A stretch of DNA of 52,684 nucleotides from assembly GCA_037044905.1 (NCBI GenBank), contig JBAOKB010000092.1:1-52684 (forward strand), given 5' to 3'. The notes below the pieces were generated by a model. The model saw only the letters and a list, made by a program, of their open reading frames with translations. It did no database searches and had not been told where the DNA came from. Both the position numbers and the translations under genes were made by a program. Of the stretch, positions 1 through 10,700 are shown in pieces. Source of the stretch: Hortaea werneckii (Eukaryota > Ascomycota > Dothideomycetes > Mycosphaerellales > Teratosphaeriaceae). Position 1 is the first letter of the stretch, and the number at the start of each line of letters is the position of its first letter.

Positions 1-4
1 AAGG

Positions 5-3000
5 TTAAACGTAACTTGGTTTGTTCCCTGAACAGCACCCGTGCATCCCCCTTTCCATTACGAATCCCTTCTCCAAGATTTTCCGACCCCCTACTGTGTT
101 GTAGCCTCTCATTAAGATCGCCTCGCTTGCCTCTCCATCTCTTCCTGCCCTTCCACTTTCCTATGCGTAATCCCTCACCAATTCCTTCACTCCCACGTGT
201 ACTACTACCCTAATGTGTGGTGCATCCACCCCCATTCCTATCGCTGTCGTCGCCGCGAACACTCTGTACGTCCCCTTAACTAGCTGTTCCAGAATCTTCC
301 TTTTCATTTCTTCGTCTCCGACCCTCCTGTAGTACACTGGACACCTTAGCACTTCTCTAATCTTCTTGCACTGCTCTACCCTCCGGTAGTACACTATAAT
401 CTGTCCCTCCTCGTGTTCTTCTAGTTTCTTTCTTACCAACTCCGCTACCCTCTCCTCTTCTTCTCGCCGGTCGTACTCGACCACCTAGTAAGCGATGTTC
501 CTCCTCGTCGTCGAGTCTCTTATTATCCGTACCGTCCTCTTCTCCAAGCCCATCGCTTCGAGCTAGCTCGACTCTTCCTTCGGTAGCAACGTTGCCGTGA
601 GATATACCATCTGGCATCCCTTCCTGGCGAACTCCGCTAGCTCGAGCACTTTCGGCCTCTATGTCTCTGTCGAGTCCAGAACGATGTGGCTCTCGTCGAC
701 TACTATCCTGTCTAGCTCTCCGGTAGCTAGCTTGTCGTTGATGAACCTATTGAACGCCTTCGTTACTGCGCTCTCGGGTGTTACTAGCACGATCCTCGCG
801 TGCCTGGCGCTCTGGTCGGGCCATCTCCCGGCGTTGAGTCCGATCTCCTTGCATCTCCTCTCTAGATCGCTCCTTAGCGATATCAACGGCACTACTACCA
901 CCGTCACCCCTCCGACTAAGCAGAATGCCGGTAGCATGAACATTAGACTCTTGCCTCCTCCGGTCCTCATGACCATTACTACCTTCGGCTCGCCCGATAC
1001 GATTGCCTTTAGCCCTTCCAGTTGTGAGCCTCTAAATGAAGCGTTCGGCCCTAGCATTTCCCTTAGACTCACGTTCAAGTCTGCCCTCCTCAACTTCGCC
1101 CACCTCTCTTCTTCTACCATCTTCCTGTATTTCTCCAGATCGATCGTCGGCTTTCCATTACCTGTCGCAGTAGACGGCCACCTAATGAAGTGGTGCCATG
1201 ACACGCTCACCTTTCTAAACGATGCCTGCTCGGACTGCGTGCTAAACGGGTTCTCTGTCGTTAAGATCCCGTAGATCAACTCTTCCATCCTTTTACTGTG
1301 TCCGGATTGCATCTGCCTATCTTCTGTTGTTACTCCTTCGTACAACCGATCGAGCTGTTTTGTCACTTCTTCCTCTGGGCAGTGTACCCTTTGGATGGCT
1401 AGGTATAGCTGCCTCTATGTCGACGGCGTTACAAAGAATCCGGCCTGGCATTTTGATAGCTCCCTCTTCATCACCCTCTTTAGCCTCTCTGTGTTCCAGA
1501 AGCCGTCTATGCTGAGTGCCTGCAGCTTGCCCTCTTTCGCTTTTCCTCCATTCCTCGGCCTGCTTCGCGCCTCCCTCCTACTAACCATCCGATCTCCTGC
1601 CGTTCCTTCGTCATCACCTCCATCCGCCTCGCTTTCACTGCTCGGGCTTGTGCTCGATTCGCTCTCGCTTCCTGAACTGCCCTCTTCCCCGTCGCTTTCC
1701 CTTCCTCCTTCTTCGCTCCTACTCTCCTCCTCCTCCCTAACTCCGTCGACCTCGCCTTCCCATTTCTTTTCCGGCTCCGGCTCCCACAGATATTTGCTAA
1801 AGTCGAACTCGCCCCTAACTTCCCACCTGAGCATGTGCACGAACGGTTCCACTAGCCACAAATGGTACACCAACAGCTTTCCTACCTCTTGCGGCAGATA
1901 CCTGTGGATTATCTTCGCTTCGCCGCTCTTGCTGTAGCCTTTGTGGTAGCCCGTCACCAGCTCGACCATGCCATTGTCAACAAAAACACCCCTCTGCGCT
2001 CGCGTACTCTCTCCGTTCTCGGTCCTAATGCTGACAACTTCCGTCCCTCTAGCTGGAGCTCCCCCTGCTATGTGACACAACACTATTAGCTCCTCCTTGA
2101 ACAGAGTCACCTCCCGGAAGTACTGCTCCACCTTGGTCGTGTTCCACTTTAGCTCACTCCTGTCCCTCACTTCACTTATGTCGATATTTTGTAGAAAGTA
2201 CTTGGTTATTCGGTCCTCTCTCATGGCCCGGCTCCACAACCACTTCCTGCTCTCCACGTCTTTCCCGTCCGGCCTCCTGACTCTGCCCAAGACTTCATCG
2301 TTTCTCTCATCGTCCAAGAAGCTCCAACCCTCGGTAAGATCGCTTGGGTTGTCGAACAGTCTGTCTAGATGCAAGATCGGCAGTTCCTCCTCTTGCTGTA
2401 AGAACATCAACCGCTTCGTGAGCCTCCCCAGACACCTTTCCCACAGCGAGTGTAGTGCATCTCTGAGATCTCCTATGCTGAAGCTAATCTTGTCGATGGC
2501 GACCTGTTGGCATCTGTTCATCCAAGTGACCCGTGCCCCGGCTTTCTCCGTGAACCTAATCCTCATTCCAAAAGTCTTCATGTGTAAGACCCTGTCCATC
2601 GGGCTCGCTGGTCCCCCGTATTCCTGAAGACACAACAGCCTGGGCACCATATCGTGCACCCCTTCTACAATGCTGACCGCTTCTTTTCTCGCCTCACTCT
2701 TACCTATCCCGGCTCCGATTAGCCGGTCGATGTCGTCTTGCCTCTACTTGTAAGCCATGAACACCACCAGAGCCTTACAGACCGTGACGATGGCCGCTAG
2801 CTTCGGCGTGAAGTTGAACACGCTTACCCATCCTGCGTCTTCGGTGTCCAAGCCGAGAACTGCCAATGCGGACAGAAAGCCGCTTTGGAACTCGTCGTCT
2901 AGCAGCTCCTGGTCGAGCATGCTGGCCCAGAAAAGAACGATGGACCATTGTAACTCGTCTTCGCAGACCTTTCTAGCTCCCTTGTCTAGAGCGGCGGTCT

Positions 3001-4069
3001 CTCGTCTAGCGAGACTTTGCATTGCTCCCAGCCTCCTCGCTTGCCCATCCGTCAACGTGTAGTCTGGCTTGTTCTCCTATGTCTAACTCCTCCAAAGATA
3101 TCTTAGCATTAATACCCAGACCCTGGAGTATTTCTTCTTCGTACTAGCCTCGTGTTTGCTATAGAATAGAGTCTCGTTGTTCGCGGCCCCGGTTTCCTTC
3201 CTGTTCACGTAGTAAAGAGCGGACCTTGGGATCGTCCGCGGACTGCTAACGTCCATGGCCTTCTTGATCACCCTGCCGGTCGCTCTGCAAGCTCTCTCGA
3301 TCGCCTCCTCTTCTTCATCTACGCTCTCTATCCCCCGCTCGTCCGCCTCAAGCTTTGGCGCCGTACTTAGACTAGCCCGTAGCTCTTCTTTCTCAAACCT
3401 AGCCAGATGGTAAGCCCAGCTGGTGTGTTCTAGCCATGGATCCATTTCAGACCTAACATTGCTGACGTTCACCTTCCTGTGATGGTGCGCCTCCCGCAGC
3501 TTCCTCTTGAGTCCATCGGCTACCTCATCTGTCAACTTCTGCGCCCTGTCCTCGGGCTCGCAGCCATGACCGCCTCCTAGCATCCGTGGCGCTGGCGGTA
3601 GCACTTTAAAGAGCTTAGTCCACTGCGCATACTTGAAGAATCTCTGACAGCAGTGACCTTCCGTGAACGGCTAGTTTGCGGCGGGTCGACTCCTTAAACT
3701 CCCTCGACCTCCTCTGCTTTTGGCGCTGTTCCAGCCGTGTTCCTTTCTACAGTGCGCCTCGATCCCCTTTTTACTCTCCCTTAGCAACCCGCACGCTTTG
3801 CACTGTGAGCATTGCTCGATGACCGGGCCGAGCTCCTAGATCGCTTCCTGTTCGGCGGCGGGGTACACGACGTCTTCTGACCTATAAGCGACGTGGTCGA
3901 GTTTTTCCACTTGTTCGATTATTCCTTTCCTAGTGCTCACTGTTAGCGTCTAGTGACTTTGGCTGAGATGCGCCTTGATTTGGTCTAGAACCACTGCAAA
4001 CTTGCAATCTCTACAAACGATGATTTGAAAATTCTGGAAGTGTACGAACAGACTCTCAAAAGCGTCCAT
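5..4069 (-). pseudogene. Telomere-linked RecQ-family helicase (TLH), one frame broken by eleven TAG codons
   Basis: Reading the minus strand from the ATG at 4069 gives 1,354 codons in one frame before a TAA at 5-7, with no frameshift. The N-terminus has two Cys/His fingers of the kind seen in fungal TLH proteins (CRDC...HL..SH near residues 26-40; CKAC...HCR..H near 90-108). The C-terminal third is a RecQ-type helicase: TGGGKS (about 1036-1041), a DESH box (about 1125-1128), VYLTATL, TTRRNI, then motif VI ESGRAGRDG. Eleven in-frame stops interrupt it, all TAG, at codons 40, 78, 133, 329, 331, 442, 885, 1137, 1169, 1195 and 1303. Codon 1303 replaces the Gln of the QESGRAGRDG motif, and codons 133 and 1137 fall where the family usually has Trp. 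CAG-to-TAG plus TGG-to-TAG is the expected RIP result. The family normally sits beside telomeres. The final TAA may be another RIP stop, because the usual C-terminal tail would lie outside the window. Confidence 0.88.
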
Positions 4070-4588
4070 GGTGTATTAGCTGTCGAGCAACGTGTCTGTT
4101 CTAATGTTTCGGTCGGCGGCCTCGCCTAGGCTCAGCTGCACCGCCCCCTGTCACAGAATTTTCGCGATCCCTGTCGCGATGGCGCGGTCACACATAATGG
4201 GGTTGAACGTTAGCTACATGCTACAAGAGTCGGTGGTCTTGCTGGGTGCTTTTCTGCACCTTTGTTGGTGTATTTCTATCTACCCTACCTCTTCGCGAGC
4301 GTCCAGCCTGCGCTTCCGGCGGTCCCTCAATTCCAGCCGAACCGCCGTTACGCCCGCCGACCCTAACCCTAAGCCTTTGCGAGCGGAACTTCACACAGAA
4401 TGTCGGGATTTTCGAACCGCGATAACAATTCACCACGCGGGTCTCCCGCTCCGATGTTGAAAACTCACGAGTAAAGTGCCTACGGATTGGAAACTCACCG
4501 AGTTTGAAACGATTCCGACCGGTACTTTTCATTCCTTCTGCCCCCGGTTTTTCATGGAATCTGCCCCCTCCGGCGAATTCGGTGGCCC
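4070..4588. other. Non-coding stretch upstream of the TLH, with short repeats
   Basis: No gene is supported here. Besides the telomeric-type dodecamer (4361-4372), it holds two loose duplications: GAAAACTCACGAG and GAAACTCACCGAG (about 4459-4502), and TCATGGAATCTGCCCC and TCATGGAATCCGCCCC (about 4553 and 4606). The second of these reaches into the start of the truncated kinase gene. The stretch contains the TLH 5' flank and the breakpoint that removed the kinase N-terminus. Confidence 0.5.
4361..4372. repeat. Interstitial telomere-type repeat (CCCTAACCCTAA)
   Basis: Two exact CCCTAA units lie 292 bp upstream of the TLH start codon. Twelve bases can occur by chance, but the position next to a telomere-linked helicase, with a longer TTAGGG run 1.55 kb away in the opposite orientation, makes a telomeric origin plausible. 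Confidence 0.55.
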
Positions 4589-5648
4589 GTGCCCCCCACG
4601 CATTATCATGGAATCCGCCCCGGATTCTTTGAAGGATTGAGGGTAGGCGAAGGAACAGTAATCAGTGCCATCACGGGCATAACGACCGTAACAGACTTCA
4701 GGATGGCCGAACAGGCAGTAGGCAGGCAGGGAGCGCCTTTGGTGGCATTGATCGATGGACTGCTACTCCGCCACCCGACCAAGTGGAGGATTTGTCAGAA
4801 CATCGGCGGTATTGCGAACTTGTGCGTTGTTCCGCCCGACACCGCAGGCGGTGTTGATGCCATGGTCGACTGGTATGTTAGCAATCTTCGCATTTACGTT
4901 TCAGTGTAGATGCTGACAAGTATGACCCAGGGACTGCGGTCCGGGCAATATGTTCATCGATAATGCCATGCGATACTTCACCGACGGCAATATGGAGTAC
5001 GATAAGGACGGTTTATGGAGCGCCCGCGGCACCGTCAATCAACACATCGTCGACAAATTCCTCGACACTCACAAATATTGCAATCGCAAGCCTCCAAAAA
5101 CGACCGGTCGCGAGACATTTGGTGACAACGAAGGGCAAGCTATTATTGATGATTGCCTCGAGGCCGGCTGCAACAAGTACGACACCCTCGCTACGATCAC
5201 GCGTATCACGGCGCAGAACATCGTCAAGCAGTATCGACAGTTCCTGCCGCCCTTCAATATTGATGTCGATAAGATTGATGAGATTTACATGTGTGGTGGC
5301 GGAGCGCGCAACCCCAGCATCATCAAGTACCTCAAGAAGCAATTGCCCATGGCGAGTATCAGAGCGCTAGACGAGACAGGAGTGCCATCGGACGCGAAGG
5401 AGGCTGTTTCGTTCGCTCAGCAAGGGCTGGAAGCTGTGCTGGGCAGGGCGGCGCTAGTACCAATCAACAGTGATAGCCTAACACCGAATACAATCTCCGG
5501 CAAGATTGCACCGGGACTGCGATGGAGGGAGATTATGAGGGATGCAATAGCTTTCGGAGAGGGTAGGACGACTCTGCCGACTGTGAAAGAGATGGTCGTG
5601 GACAAACCCTATAGCGAGTGGAAAGTCATGCAAGATGGATTCGACTAA
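4589..5648 (+). pseudogene. anmK: Anhydro-N-acetylmuramic acid kinase (AnmK family), 5'-truncated
   Basis: AnmK phosphorylates 1,6-anhydro-N-acetylmuramic acid to MurNAc-6-phosphate in bacterial wall recycling; its role in fungi is unclear. Two exons join cleanly: 4589-4872, a 58-nt intron (GTATGT...GCTGAC...CAG, 4873-4930), and 4931-5648. The splice restores the family motif DCGPGNMFID. Other signatures are TTVTDFR with the presumed catalytic Asp, RQGAPL (usually GGQGAPL), QNIGGIANL and CGGGARNP. The joined frame is 333 codons. It lacks roughly the first 100 residues, including the SGTSxDG ATP-binding loop, and upstream DNA does not supply them in any nearby frame. The loss falls between the telomere-type repeat at 4361 and about 4600, so the gene was probably cut by a subtelomeric rearrangement. 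No internal stops are seen, so RIP has spared it. Activity is unlikely without the N-terminus. The start used here is only the first in-frame ATG. Confidence 0.85.
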
Positions 5649-5924
5649 GGGTAAAGAATAGCAAATTCCTATACCGTATTACCGAACGACTACATACTTC
5701 CTAGAGATGTTAGCTACATCGCTAGAACTAAGGTTCGGGATTATATATAACGTTCCTACCTTTTATAACGCTCCTGCCTTTAAGCACGCTATTTAACTAC
5801 ATTGTTAGCTTTTTTGTTTAGATGTCCTACTTACATCTATAACTTATCTACCTATACTACTACCTCGCTACTACTTGTACACAAATCTCCTATTTACAAA
5901 TCATTTTAGAATTATTATACTAAT

Positions 5925-5943
5925 TTAGGGTTAGGGTTAGGGG
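5925..5943. repeat. Interstitial telomeric repeat, three TTAGGG units
   Basis: The sequence is TTAGGGTTAGGGTTAGGGG, three perfect tandem copies of the fungal telomere unit. The orientation is that of a right chromosome end. The outer LTR begins 36 bp further right, so the retroelement landed beside the telomeric tract. Confidence 0.85.
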
Positions 5944-5973
5944 TCTTATCTATAATGTCTTCTATCGGAGGAC

Positions 5974-5978
5974 TCGTT
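5974..5978. repeat. Target-site duplication TCGTT (left copy)
   Basis: TCGTT directly precedes LTR1 and is repeated at 18806-18810 directly after LTR2. This fixes both ends of the outer element and shows that it transposed as one unit. Confidence 0.85.
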
Positions 5979-6364
5979 TGTTACGAACACAAGAAGTGAT
6001 TAGGTAGCAAGCGAAGGAATAACAAGCTAGAACCTACTAGGCAGTTACGTAATAGAGTACGAAGCCTCGCACGTAATAGAGCGCTCTCTATAATCTCTAA
6101 TAGAGCGCTCTCTACTAATCTCTTAGTCTCTCGAGAGATTATAATAGAGCAACAGAGCATGTTGTATAAAGACACGAATCTCGTATATATATAGTAGGAC
6201 AGGATTCCCTCGTAGATAGAGATTTGTGTTTAACTTATTGTTCTAACTTACTAATTAGAAAGAGTAATATTACTTTACACTCTTGTCTTAACACTCCTCT
6301 CCGCTAGAGACTAAACTACGTAACCCTAGATTACCTAAACCTATCTATAAGATAGGTTATAGTA
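5979..6364 (+). repeat. Outer element 5' LTR
   Basis: Begins TGTTACGAACAC, ends GGTTATAGTA. It carries two AGAGCGCTCT palindromes (6078-6087 and 6102-6111, period 24), a TATA stretch near 6185-6194, and GTGTTTAA at 6226-6233. It shares the terminal TGTTACGAACAC with the inner LTR family but little else by eye. Confidence 0.93.
6184..6233 (+). promoter_or_regulatory. LTR TATA box and probable transcript 5' end in the outer LTR
   Basis: A TATATATATA run is followed about 42 nt later by GTGTTTAA. Those eight bases are the exact reverse complement of TTAAACAC just inside the LTR (6368-6375). The same arrangement is found in the inner element. Transcription probably begins near 6220-6226, which would put the complementary octamer at the RNA 5' end. 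Confidence 0.5.
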
Positions 6365-6390
6365 ACTTTAAACACCCTTAAGGATAAGTT
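6365..6390 (+). other. Priming site region of the outer element
   Basis: ACTTTAAACACCCTTAAGGA follows the LTR directly. Nearly the same bases follow the 5' LTR of the inner element. It does not begin with the TGG expected of a tRNA-type primer site. It contains TTAAACAC, complementary to the presumed RNA start, so a Tf1-like self-priming mechanism is inferred. Confidence 0.5.
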
Positions 6391-6676
6391 AATTAAGTAG
6401 GAATACGGGGACTCCCGCCCTAAGTAAAGTTAGTAGTTCGACAAGCCGTAACGACAAAGGAAACGATAGAGCATCTAAGGTAGCTAAGCTAGACCTCTAC
6501 TATAGAGATCGCAACAAACTCGAAGATTAGCTTAACTAGATGTCTCTATACTTTAAGTTTAACGAGATTACGAAGGATTAAACTTTGTTTGCTAGCACCT
6601 ACCTACGTAGGAGGGCTTAGCACTAGATAAAACCCTATGTTACTAAACACCTTAACGACGAAGAAGATAAGCTAGG
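6391..6676 (+). pseudogene. Outer element gag, 5' fragment
   Basis: A decayed frame reads KVAKLDLYYRDR, then LED*LN*MSLYFKFNE and RRRA*H*IKPYVTKHLND, with TAG where Trp and Gln are expected. This is the N-terminal part of a retrotransposon Gag (capsid region). It aligns with the inner element's gag (KVAKPDYYYSDR...LNQMALYFRF). The frame stops at the junction with the inner LTR, about 100 codons in, and the ATG itself is not evident. Confidence 0.75.
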
Positions 6677-7081
6677 TGTTGCGACCCTACGAAGTAGTGT
6701 CACGGGTTTAGAGCTCTTTAGAACAAATGTGTTAAGACAACTAGGTTGTAGGATAACTAATTGTAACAAGGCTGTTGGTTCTCTACCTAACAGTCGGATT
6801 GCAACATAAGTTAAACACACGAACTCCTAGTAAGAAACGTGCCTAGTTATATATATAAGAGATTCGTGTCTTTATGCAACGTGCTCCGTTGCTCTGTTCT
6901 TACAGATTATAGAGCGCTCTGTCGCTCTGTGCCTACGGATTATAGAGCGCTCTGCTCACGTAACCGAAGGTGCTCTGTTCCTCGTGATTCTTTAGGATGT
7001 GTCTCCGCTTAGCCTTGTCCATTCCGCTAGCGTCTGTCTCATCCTAGCCAATCAAGTTCCCTATTTCACGTGTTCGTAACA
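6677..7081 (-). repeat. Inner element 3' LTR
   Basis: 405 bp, nearly identical to 13105-13509. It contains AGAGCGCTCT at 6911-6920 and 6944-6953 (period 33), TATATATAA near 6851-6861, and TTAAACAC at 6811-6818. It could also act as the promoter for the plus-strand ORF that begins 84 nt beyond its edge. Confidence 0.93.
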
Positions 7082-7104
7082 CCATTCCCTTCCCGTCCTA
7101 GCTT
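7082..7104 (-). other. Polypurine tract of the inner element
   Basis: On the minus strand GGACGGGAAGGGAATGG lies against the 3' LTR, the expected plus-strand primer for reverse transcription. The outer element has a similar GGAAGGGGG tract just before 18420. Confidence 0.65.
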
Positions 7105-7164
7105 AGTCCTCTAAGCTTTAACCTTGTAATCCACTCTCTCCATCTTTCATTATTATGGCCTACT

Positions 7165-7716
7165 ATGCCGAAGGCAAGCACTATTCGTCGACATAACCTT
7201 ACCAAACTTATCGACCAATTCGGAGAAGAGATGGTTTAGAAATGTAGTACTTGTGTGCGGCATAACCGGGTGTGTCGGGTCCATGTCAAATTAGGCCGGT
7301 GTAGAGAGTGTAACCGTCGCAATTAGCGGTGCGATGTTCGGGTCACTTAGTTAGAGTTTCGTCGTCTGATTTCTAAGAAGGAAAAGTTGCGTAAGGGAAT
7401 AGACGAAGCTCTCGCTTCCTAAGAGAGACTTCTTAAGAGTCTTCGTACGGCCCGTGCGAAAGAATAGCGTCTTCGTTAACAGATGGACCTGTTAGACTCT
7501 AAGGCGGCTAAAGCGATAGCTGTCGAAGAGCGGTCGATTTAAGAGCTAGAGCAAGAGGAGGCCTAGGAAATCTTATTTCCGGACGACCCGTCTCTCCTCT
7601 CTAGTCCACAGCTTAGTACCGGGACGTAGAGTGCTCTAGAGGGTGTTCCTAACTCATTTTGGGACGACCTTCTTAACGACCCTAGTAATAACGGCGTAGT
7701 AGCCTCGGGCAGTTAA
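7165..7716 (+). pseudogene. Antisense Zn2Cys6-like and coiled-coil ORF carried by the inner retrotransposon
   Basis: On the strand opposite gag-pol, an ATG at 7165 opens a frame of 183 codons ending at TAA (7714-7716). Cys at residues 27, 30, 37, 46, 49 and 56 give C-x2-C-x6-C-x8-C-x2-C-x6-C, the spacing of Gal4-type binuclear zinc clusters, in a basic context (RHNRVCRVHVK). Residues about 63-135 are rich in Leu, Glu, Lys and Arg with heptad-like spacing and probably form a coiled coil, as in Gal4-type factors. The tail is acidic (FPDDPS, FWDDLLNDPS) and ends SGS. Nine internal stops (six TAG, three TAA) all fit mutated Gln codons, with no frameshift. The start lies 84 nt from the LTR and the stop overlaps the end of the convergent pol frame. 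The outer element has a homologue in the same place. DNA-binding function is inferred from the motif only. Confidence 0.8.
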
Positions 7717-10700
7717 GATTAGTAAGTGGTTCCCATGTGTTTTCGTCACTAGAATATCCTTTCCATTTAATGAGGTATCGCTAACTCTTCTTGTCGTAGT
7801 CCTCGATTTTCTCGACTTCGTATTCGTCGTTCTCCTGTTCCTAATAATAGAATGTCGTTTGCAGCGCGGCGTTAGGGTGTGCGGGTTCTAACAGGGATAC
7901 ATGGAATACTAGATGGATCTTAGCGTCTAGTAGAAGTTTAAGTCGGTAGCTAACTGCTCCTTTCTGTTCGGCAATCAAAAATGGTCCGACCTTAACATGA
8001 TCTAGTTTCTTTGTTTTCCGTTTTGTCTTTAGGTTCTTCGTTAGAAGGTATACCTTATCCCCCTTCTTAAGCTAAGGTGCCAATTTTGATTCTTTAAATC
8101 GCTGCTTTTAGATTCGCTGTTGCGAATGTCGGATTGTATCTCGGGCAGTTGCGTGTGCCTTTTGCAATTCTCCTGCCATAACTATAGCTTTCTCGGCTTT
8201 TACTAACGTCCTTGGTTCTATGAACAAATTGGGCGTCTTTCCGTAGTTAAGGAAAAATGGCGTTTGTCGTGTTGTCTCCGATGCATTATTGTTTAATACT
8301 AGTTGTGCCATTAGTAGTAGTGCAACCCAATTATCTTGTGCGTAGTTGACGTAGTGCCGTAAATATGCTTCGAGTAACTAATTTGTTCTTTTAGTCTAAC
8401 TATCTGTCTCTAGGTGGAATGCTATTAATAGCTTGTGTTTAATTCCAATCTGTCCCATAAGTAATTTCTAGAAGTTTAATGTAAATAGCTTATCTCTATC
8501 GGTAATGAAGCTTTCTAGAATTCCATGATGTCTAATAAGCCTGTCTAGTATAAGATATGCGAGTCCCATTGCTGTCATTAATTCTTTGCACGGTATAAAG
8601 TGTGTATACTTAGTTAAGGTGTCTACTATAACAAGTATCGAATCATAGATAATTCCTATAGCTAGGTCTTTCGATGGTAGTAGCTTCGTAATAAAGTCTA
8701 TTGTAACCTCTCTCTATAGTGTGTCCGAAGGTTCTCGGAACTAGAGATTGCTATATTTTGCATGTCGTAATGCCTTGTTCTTTTAGCAACTGTCGCATTG
8801 TTTAATGTAATCGGTAACCTTTTTCCGCATCTATAGGAAAGCAAAGTTCCGTCTAATTAAGTCGATTGTCCTCGTAATTCCTAGATGTCCTATAGTTTAG
8901 CTATTATAGTAGTCTTTAATACACTCGTGTTCCTTTTCTTATAGAACTTAGTACTTCCTATGTTCGATAGGGAACTCTTCTTGTTCATCTCGTAGAACCC
9001 GGAGTATGTTATTAAACTCCTATGTATTCGTAGTAAGGCTTCCGTCTTTGTTAACCTTAAGCAATGTCTTCGAATTTTGCTCTTTGCCTTCTATGTAGTC
9101 GCTTCGTCTGCTTAGCGCATCTGCGCGCCCATTGTCTTTTCCTAGCGTATACTAGATATCGAACTTATATTGTCCGAGTAGCTCTAACCATCTACACTGT
9201 CGACGCGATAGATCCTTAGTAGTTGTAAAGTATTAAAGGTTCTTGTAGTCGGTATATATTATTAGTCCTATAGCTCCTTCGTAGTAAACTCTCTAGTGTC
9301 GCAATGCTACAACAATCGCTAACAGTTCTTTGTCGTAGATCTCGTAGTTCTGTTCCGCTAGCGTCATCTTCCTTAAGTAGTACGCTACTAGGTGTCTTTT
9401 GCCATTATGCTCCTAAGTAAGGCAAGCACTAATCGCTAAATCGGATGCGTCGGTTTCGACTTGTACTAGTTTCTTTGTGTCGAACAGCATAAGTGTTAGT
9501 AATTGTATACATGCTGTCTTAAGCTGCTAGAATGCCTGTTCTTGCTTCTCTGTCTATACAAACTTAGTGTCTTTCTTCGTAAGACTCGTAAGTAGTATTG
9601 CAAGCTTAGAGTATCCTTCGACAAACTTTCGGTTATAGTTCGCGAGTCCTAAGAAGGCTTAGATATCTTTAACTATTCTCGGTGTCGGCCATTCCTCGAT
9701 GGATTATACTTTCTTCGGGTCCATCTTAATTCTAGTAGTGTTAATAATGAATCCTAGGAATTCGATTTCCTTCTTATAGAATTTACATTTCTCGGGTACG
9801 GTCTTAAAGTCCACTATACTAAGTCGTTCTAGCACTGCTTGTACGTCTTTAGTATGTTGTTCTCGGCTTCCTCGGGTAAAGATCAAGATGTTATTAACGT
9901 ATGCTATAACGGTAATGTCTAGTAAGTCTCGTAGTACATCGTTAACGAGCTGCTAACACGTTACTAGGGCATTCGTAAGTCCCATTAGCATGACTCGAAA
10001 TTGATAGAGTCTATAGCGTGTTCTAAAAGCTGTCTTCTATTCTTCTCCCTTAGCCATTCGTACTACGTAGAATACGTCTCGTAGATCGATCTTTAAATAC
10101 TAGTTTGCTCCGGTAAGTCGATCCTACATTCCTTCGATGTTAGGTAGTAGATATCGGTTCTTGACCGTGATTTCGTTAAGTCTTCGGTAGTCGATTACTA
10201 TCCTAGTTTTGTTTCCTGTTTTCTTTAGAACGAACATTAGTAGTAAAGCGGCTAATGACTAGGATTTCTTAATCTATCCCTTGTTAAGTTTCTCTTTTAG
10301 CTATCGTCGTTGCTCTTCGAGCTCTTTTTCGGATAACCTATATAGTAGCCCCTATAGTAGATCTTTGCCGGGCTAAAGTTGTATTCGGTAATCCTATGGT
10401 TAATGTCTAGGTAAGGCGGCTAATCCTTCCTCTTCCTAAAAGAGCGGTTTCCATTTCTTAAACTCCTTAGGGATCTCTAGAGGTACGTTAATTCTCCCTT
10501 TATCTCTCACCTTGTGACCTAGCTAGGCTAGCTTAGTGTCCGTAGAGACTATCTCCTTGCCTGTTCTGTCGGAGTATGTTATCGGTTAACGTTCTAATTC
10601 GCAGAACTATCTTTCCTTATCTACTATCGCACGCTATCGATGTATAGGGTAGATGTCGGTAACGCAACCGCATCGCTTAAACTTAAGTACTCTTTTCCTC

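Larger units (their letters stand above)
5649..5978. other. AT-rich spacer between the kinase fragment and the retroelement
   Basis: No ORF or RNA gene is seen. It contains the 3' flank of the kinase gene, the telomeric repeat at 5925-5943, and at its right end the target duplication of the outer retrotransposon. Confidence 0.5.

Noticed and set aside
597..1274. Plus-strand 225-codon ORF and other long plus-strand ORFs within 1-3100
   Set aside because: They lie opposite the helicase frame and have no recognisable domain. The minus frame carries all the helicase motifs.
5..4069. TAG codon reassignment (TAG read as an amino acid) in the helicase and retroelements
   Set aside because: TAG replaces both Gln (motif VI) and Trp (chromodomain, reverse transcriptase), and the conserved genes on the right of the window have no in-frame TAG. 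RIP explains both substitutions.
4379..4440. Resemblance to lac operator or cloning-vector sequence (GCGAGCGGAACTTCACAC and GATAACAATTCAC)
   Set aside because: The two parts are out of order and separated by unrelated bases, with no polylinker or other vector sequence nearby. Treated as chance.
5979..6364. CRISPR-like or tRNA-like structures in the repeated LTR palindromes
   Set aside because: There are only two palindromes per LTR, with no spacer array, and no cloverleaf can be drawn.
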